Shown piece by piece: positions 62,597-63,931 of a stretch of DNA of 63,931 nt. The position numbers and the translations under genes were made by a program. The notes below the pieces were generated by a model. It saw only the letters and a list, made by a program, of their open reading frames with translations, did no database searches and was not told where the DNA came from. Origin of the DNA: Candidatus Sulfopaludibacter sp. SbA3 (GTDB lineage: Bacteria > Pseudomonadota > Alphaproteobacteria > Caulobacterales > Hyphomonadaceae); contig CAMDAC010000016.1 in assembly GCA_945888325.1 (NCBI GenBank), positions 1 through 63,931 of the forward strand, written 5' to 3'. Numbering within the stretch: the stretch's first letter is position 1; the number at the start of each line of letters is the position of its first letter.

Positions 62597-63464
62597 CGGG
62601 GTTCAGGTCGCGGCTGATGTGCGCGCGGCGGTCGCGCGGGCGGTGGGCAAGCTGCCGGGCGTGCCGGGGCTGGCCGTGGTGCTGGTCGGCGAGGACGCGG
62701 CCAGCGAAGTTTATGTGCGCAACAAGGTGAAGGCGACCGGCGAGGCGGGCATGGTCTCGCGCCACCACAGGCTGCCAGCGAGCGCGACGCAGGCCGAGGT
62801 CGAGGCGTTAATCACGGCGCTGAACGCCGACCCCGAGGTGGACGGTATCCTGCTGCAGCTGCCCTTGCCGGCGGGCCTAGATGCGGACGCCGCGATCGAG
62901 CTTATCGATCCGTCCAAGGATGTTGACGGGCTGACGGAAGCCTCCGCCGGGCGGCTCAGCCTCGGCAAGCCGGGGCTTCGTCCGTGTACGCCGGTCGGCT
63001 CGGTGATCCTGGCCAAGCGCGCGCTGGGGGACAATCTTTCAGGCAAGCATGCGGTGGTGATCGGGCGCTCGATCCTCGTCGGCAAGCCGGCGGCGCTGCT
63101 GTTTCTGGCAGAGAATTGTACGGTGACGATTGCGCACAGCCGGACGGCGGACCTTGCTGCGGTGTGCCGTGAGGCAGACATCCTGGTGCCGGCGGTGGGC
63201 CGGCCGGAGATGGTGCGCGGCGATTGGGTGAAGTCGGGCGCGGCGATCATCGATGTCGGCATCAACCGCGTGGCCGCGCCCGAGAAGGGCGAGGGCAAGA
63301 CGAAGCTGGTGGGCGATGCGCATTATGCGAGCTGCGCGGAAGTGGCCGGTTTCATCACGCCGGTGCCGGGCGGCGTCGGGCCGATGACCATTGCGTGCCT
63401 CTTGCGCAACACGGTGCTGGCAGCCTGCGCGCGGCGGGGCTGGCCTGTGCCGGCGGGGCTGTGA
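62577..63464 (+). CDS. folD: Methylene-THF dehydrogenase/cyclohydrolase FolD
   Basis: A 295-aa bifunctional enzyme interconverting 5,10-methylene-THF and 10-formyl-THF with [21 protein letters not shown] has the catalytic Lys; [51 protein letters not shown] and [17 protein letters not shown] complete the pattern. ATG 62577 lies within the DUF167 gene. The stop overlaps the HNH start (GTGA). Confidence 0.96.
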   Translation: MSAVRIDGVQVAADVRAAVARAVGKLPGVPGLAVVLVGEDAASEVYVRNKVKATGEAGMVSRHHRLPASATQAEVEALITALNADPEVDGILLQLPLPAGLDADAAIELIDPSKDVDGLTEASAGRLSLGKPGLRPCTPVGSVILAKRALGDNLSGKHAVVIGRSILVGKPAALLFLAENCTVTIAHSRTADLAAVCREADILVPAVGRPEMVRGDWVKSGAAIIDVGINRVAAPEKGEGKTKLVGDAHYASCAEVAGFITPVPGGVGPMTIACLLRNTVLAACARRGWPVPAGL

Positions 63465-63712
63465 GCCAGAGCTTCGCCCCTCCGGATACGGAGCTTTTCC
63501 GCAAGCTGTGGGAAACTCAGGAAGGTTGCTGCGCGCTGTGCGGGCTGGCGATGCCGAAGGACCGGTTCGAGCTGACCCATGCCACGCTGTGGCAGAAACA
63601 GCGCCCGACGTTTGATCACATCCGCCCGAAGGCGGCGGGCGGATCAGACCGCGCGGACAATCTTCAACTCGCCCACGCCGCTTGCAACAAGCGCAAAGGC
63701 GCGCGGGTTTAG
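63461..63712 (+). CDS. HNH endonuclease domain protein
   Basis: An 83-aa single-domain HNH nuclease: [10 protein letters not shown] (zinc CxxC), [31 protein letters not shown] (HNH with second CxxxC-like Cys). GTG 63461 overlaps the folD stop by 4 bp, so it is the last gene of the folD unit. Role unknown; the coupling with folate metabolism is curious. It converges with sdhB, 1 bp apart. Confidence 0.85.
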   Translation: MSQSFAPPDTELFRKLWETQEGCCALCGLAMPKDRFELTHATLWQKQRPTFDHIRPKAAGGSDRADNLQLAHAACNKRKGARV

Positions 63713-63713
63713 C

Positions 63714-63931
63714 TTACCCGCTCGATCATCATGTGCTTGACCTTGGCGATGGCCTCGGCCGGGTTCAGCCCCTTCGGGCAGACCTGCGCGCAGTTCATGA
63801 TCGTGTGGCAGCGGTAGAGCTTGAACGGATCCTCGAGATCGTCGAGCCGCTCGCCGGTGGCCTCGTCGCGGCTGTCGATGAGCCAACGGTAAGCCTGCAG
63901 CAGCGCTGCCGGGCCGAGGTATTTCTCGCCA
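63714..63931 (-). CDS. sdhB: Succinate dehydrogenase iron-sulfur subunit, C-terminal part
   Basis: The frame open at the right edge gives 72 residues: [60 protein letters not shown]. These carry the last cysteines of the [3Fe-4S]/[4Fe-4S] ferredoxin part of SdhB. The start lies beyond the window; the stop TAA is at 63716-63714. Confidence 0.95.

Noticed and set aside
1..63931. tRNA, rRNA, CRISPR, prophage or replication origin
   Set aside because: By eye I found no tRNA-like TpsiC/acceptor patterns, no regularly spaced repeats and no cluster of DnaA boxes (TTATCCACA). A dedicated tRNAscan or oriC search was not possible, so small RNA genes may be missed.

Overview
The window is about 64 kb of a GC-rich alphaproteobacterial chromosome. 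Gene content (hrcA-grpE, rph-rdgB-hemW, mutM/ubiE/ubiB/coaBC/dut, YggT-DUF167-folD, a SAM-II riboswitch before metA) and the style of the proteins suggest a marine, Hyphomonadaceae-like bacterium; the family assignment is an inference. Almost all of it is core chromosome. No rRNA, tRNA, CRISPR array, prophage or recognisable origin was seen. The only mobile-element trace is the tail of an IS630-type transposase at the left edge.

Region by region: 0-3.4 kb, IS630 tail, a TrmH-type RNA methylase / isoaspartyl peptidase operon, a quinone oxidoreductase and a DUF1801 protein. 3.4-3.8 kb, copy A of a ~390-bp non-coding repeat. 3.8-16.8 kb, dnaK with a heat-shock-type promoter, aldo/keto reductase, fatty-acid hydroxylase, alternative oxidase, hrcA-grpE, fhs, rph, creA, and a LuxR-type AHL receptor without a synthase followed by a small PhyR-sigma-like ORF. 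16.9-22.3 kb, rdgB-hemW, xerC, a membrane acyltransferase, YcgN with two small acetyltransferases, and CsbD. 22.3-28.6 kb, mnmC, a phage-shock operon (43-aa ORF, pspA, 37-aa ORF, pspB, pspC) with a sigma-54 promoter and the divergent activator pspF, then hpf-ptsN. 28.6-46.3 kb, M3 peptidase, nitronate monooxygenase, acyl-CoA and redox enzymes, riboswitch-metA, an ammonium transporter, PlsC-like acyltransferase, glycosyltransferase and flavoproteins. 46.4-46.8 kb, copy B of the repeat. 46.8-53.2 kb, mutM, ubiE, ubiB, coaBC and dut. 53.2-63.9 kb, two PspB-like membrane/coiled-coil proteins, RDD protein, PIF1-like helicase, lpd, MFS transporter, YggT-DUF167-folD-HNH, and the end of sdhB.

Functional links: protein quality control and envelope stress (HrcA/GrpE/DnaK; PspA/B/C/F; PspB-like pair; CsbD; Hpf) recur across the window. 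Fhs and FolD give the two routes to 10-formyl-THF. MetA under a SAM-II aptamer ties methionine synthesis to the same C1 pool. UbiE/UbiB make ubiquinone, which the alternative oxidase would oxidise in its reduced form.

The most unusual signals are: the duplicated intergenic element with a 91-bp core (about 92% identical between copies) containing an AT-rich Fur-box-like motif and a 29-nt hairpin; unannotated micro-ORFs in the psp operon together with a second PspB-like pair elsewhere; hpf-ptsN sitting behind pspF rather than rpoN; and the AHL receptor paired with a receiver-less PhyR-sigma-like ORF.
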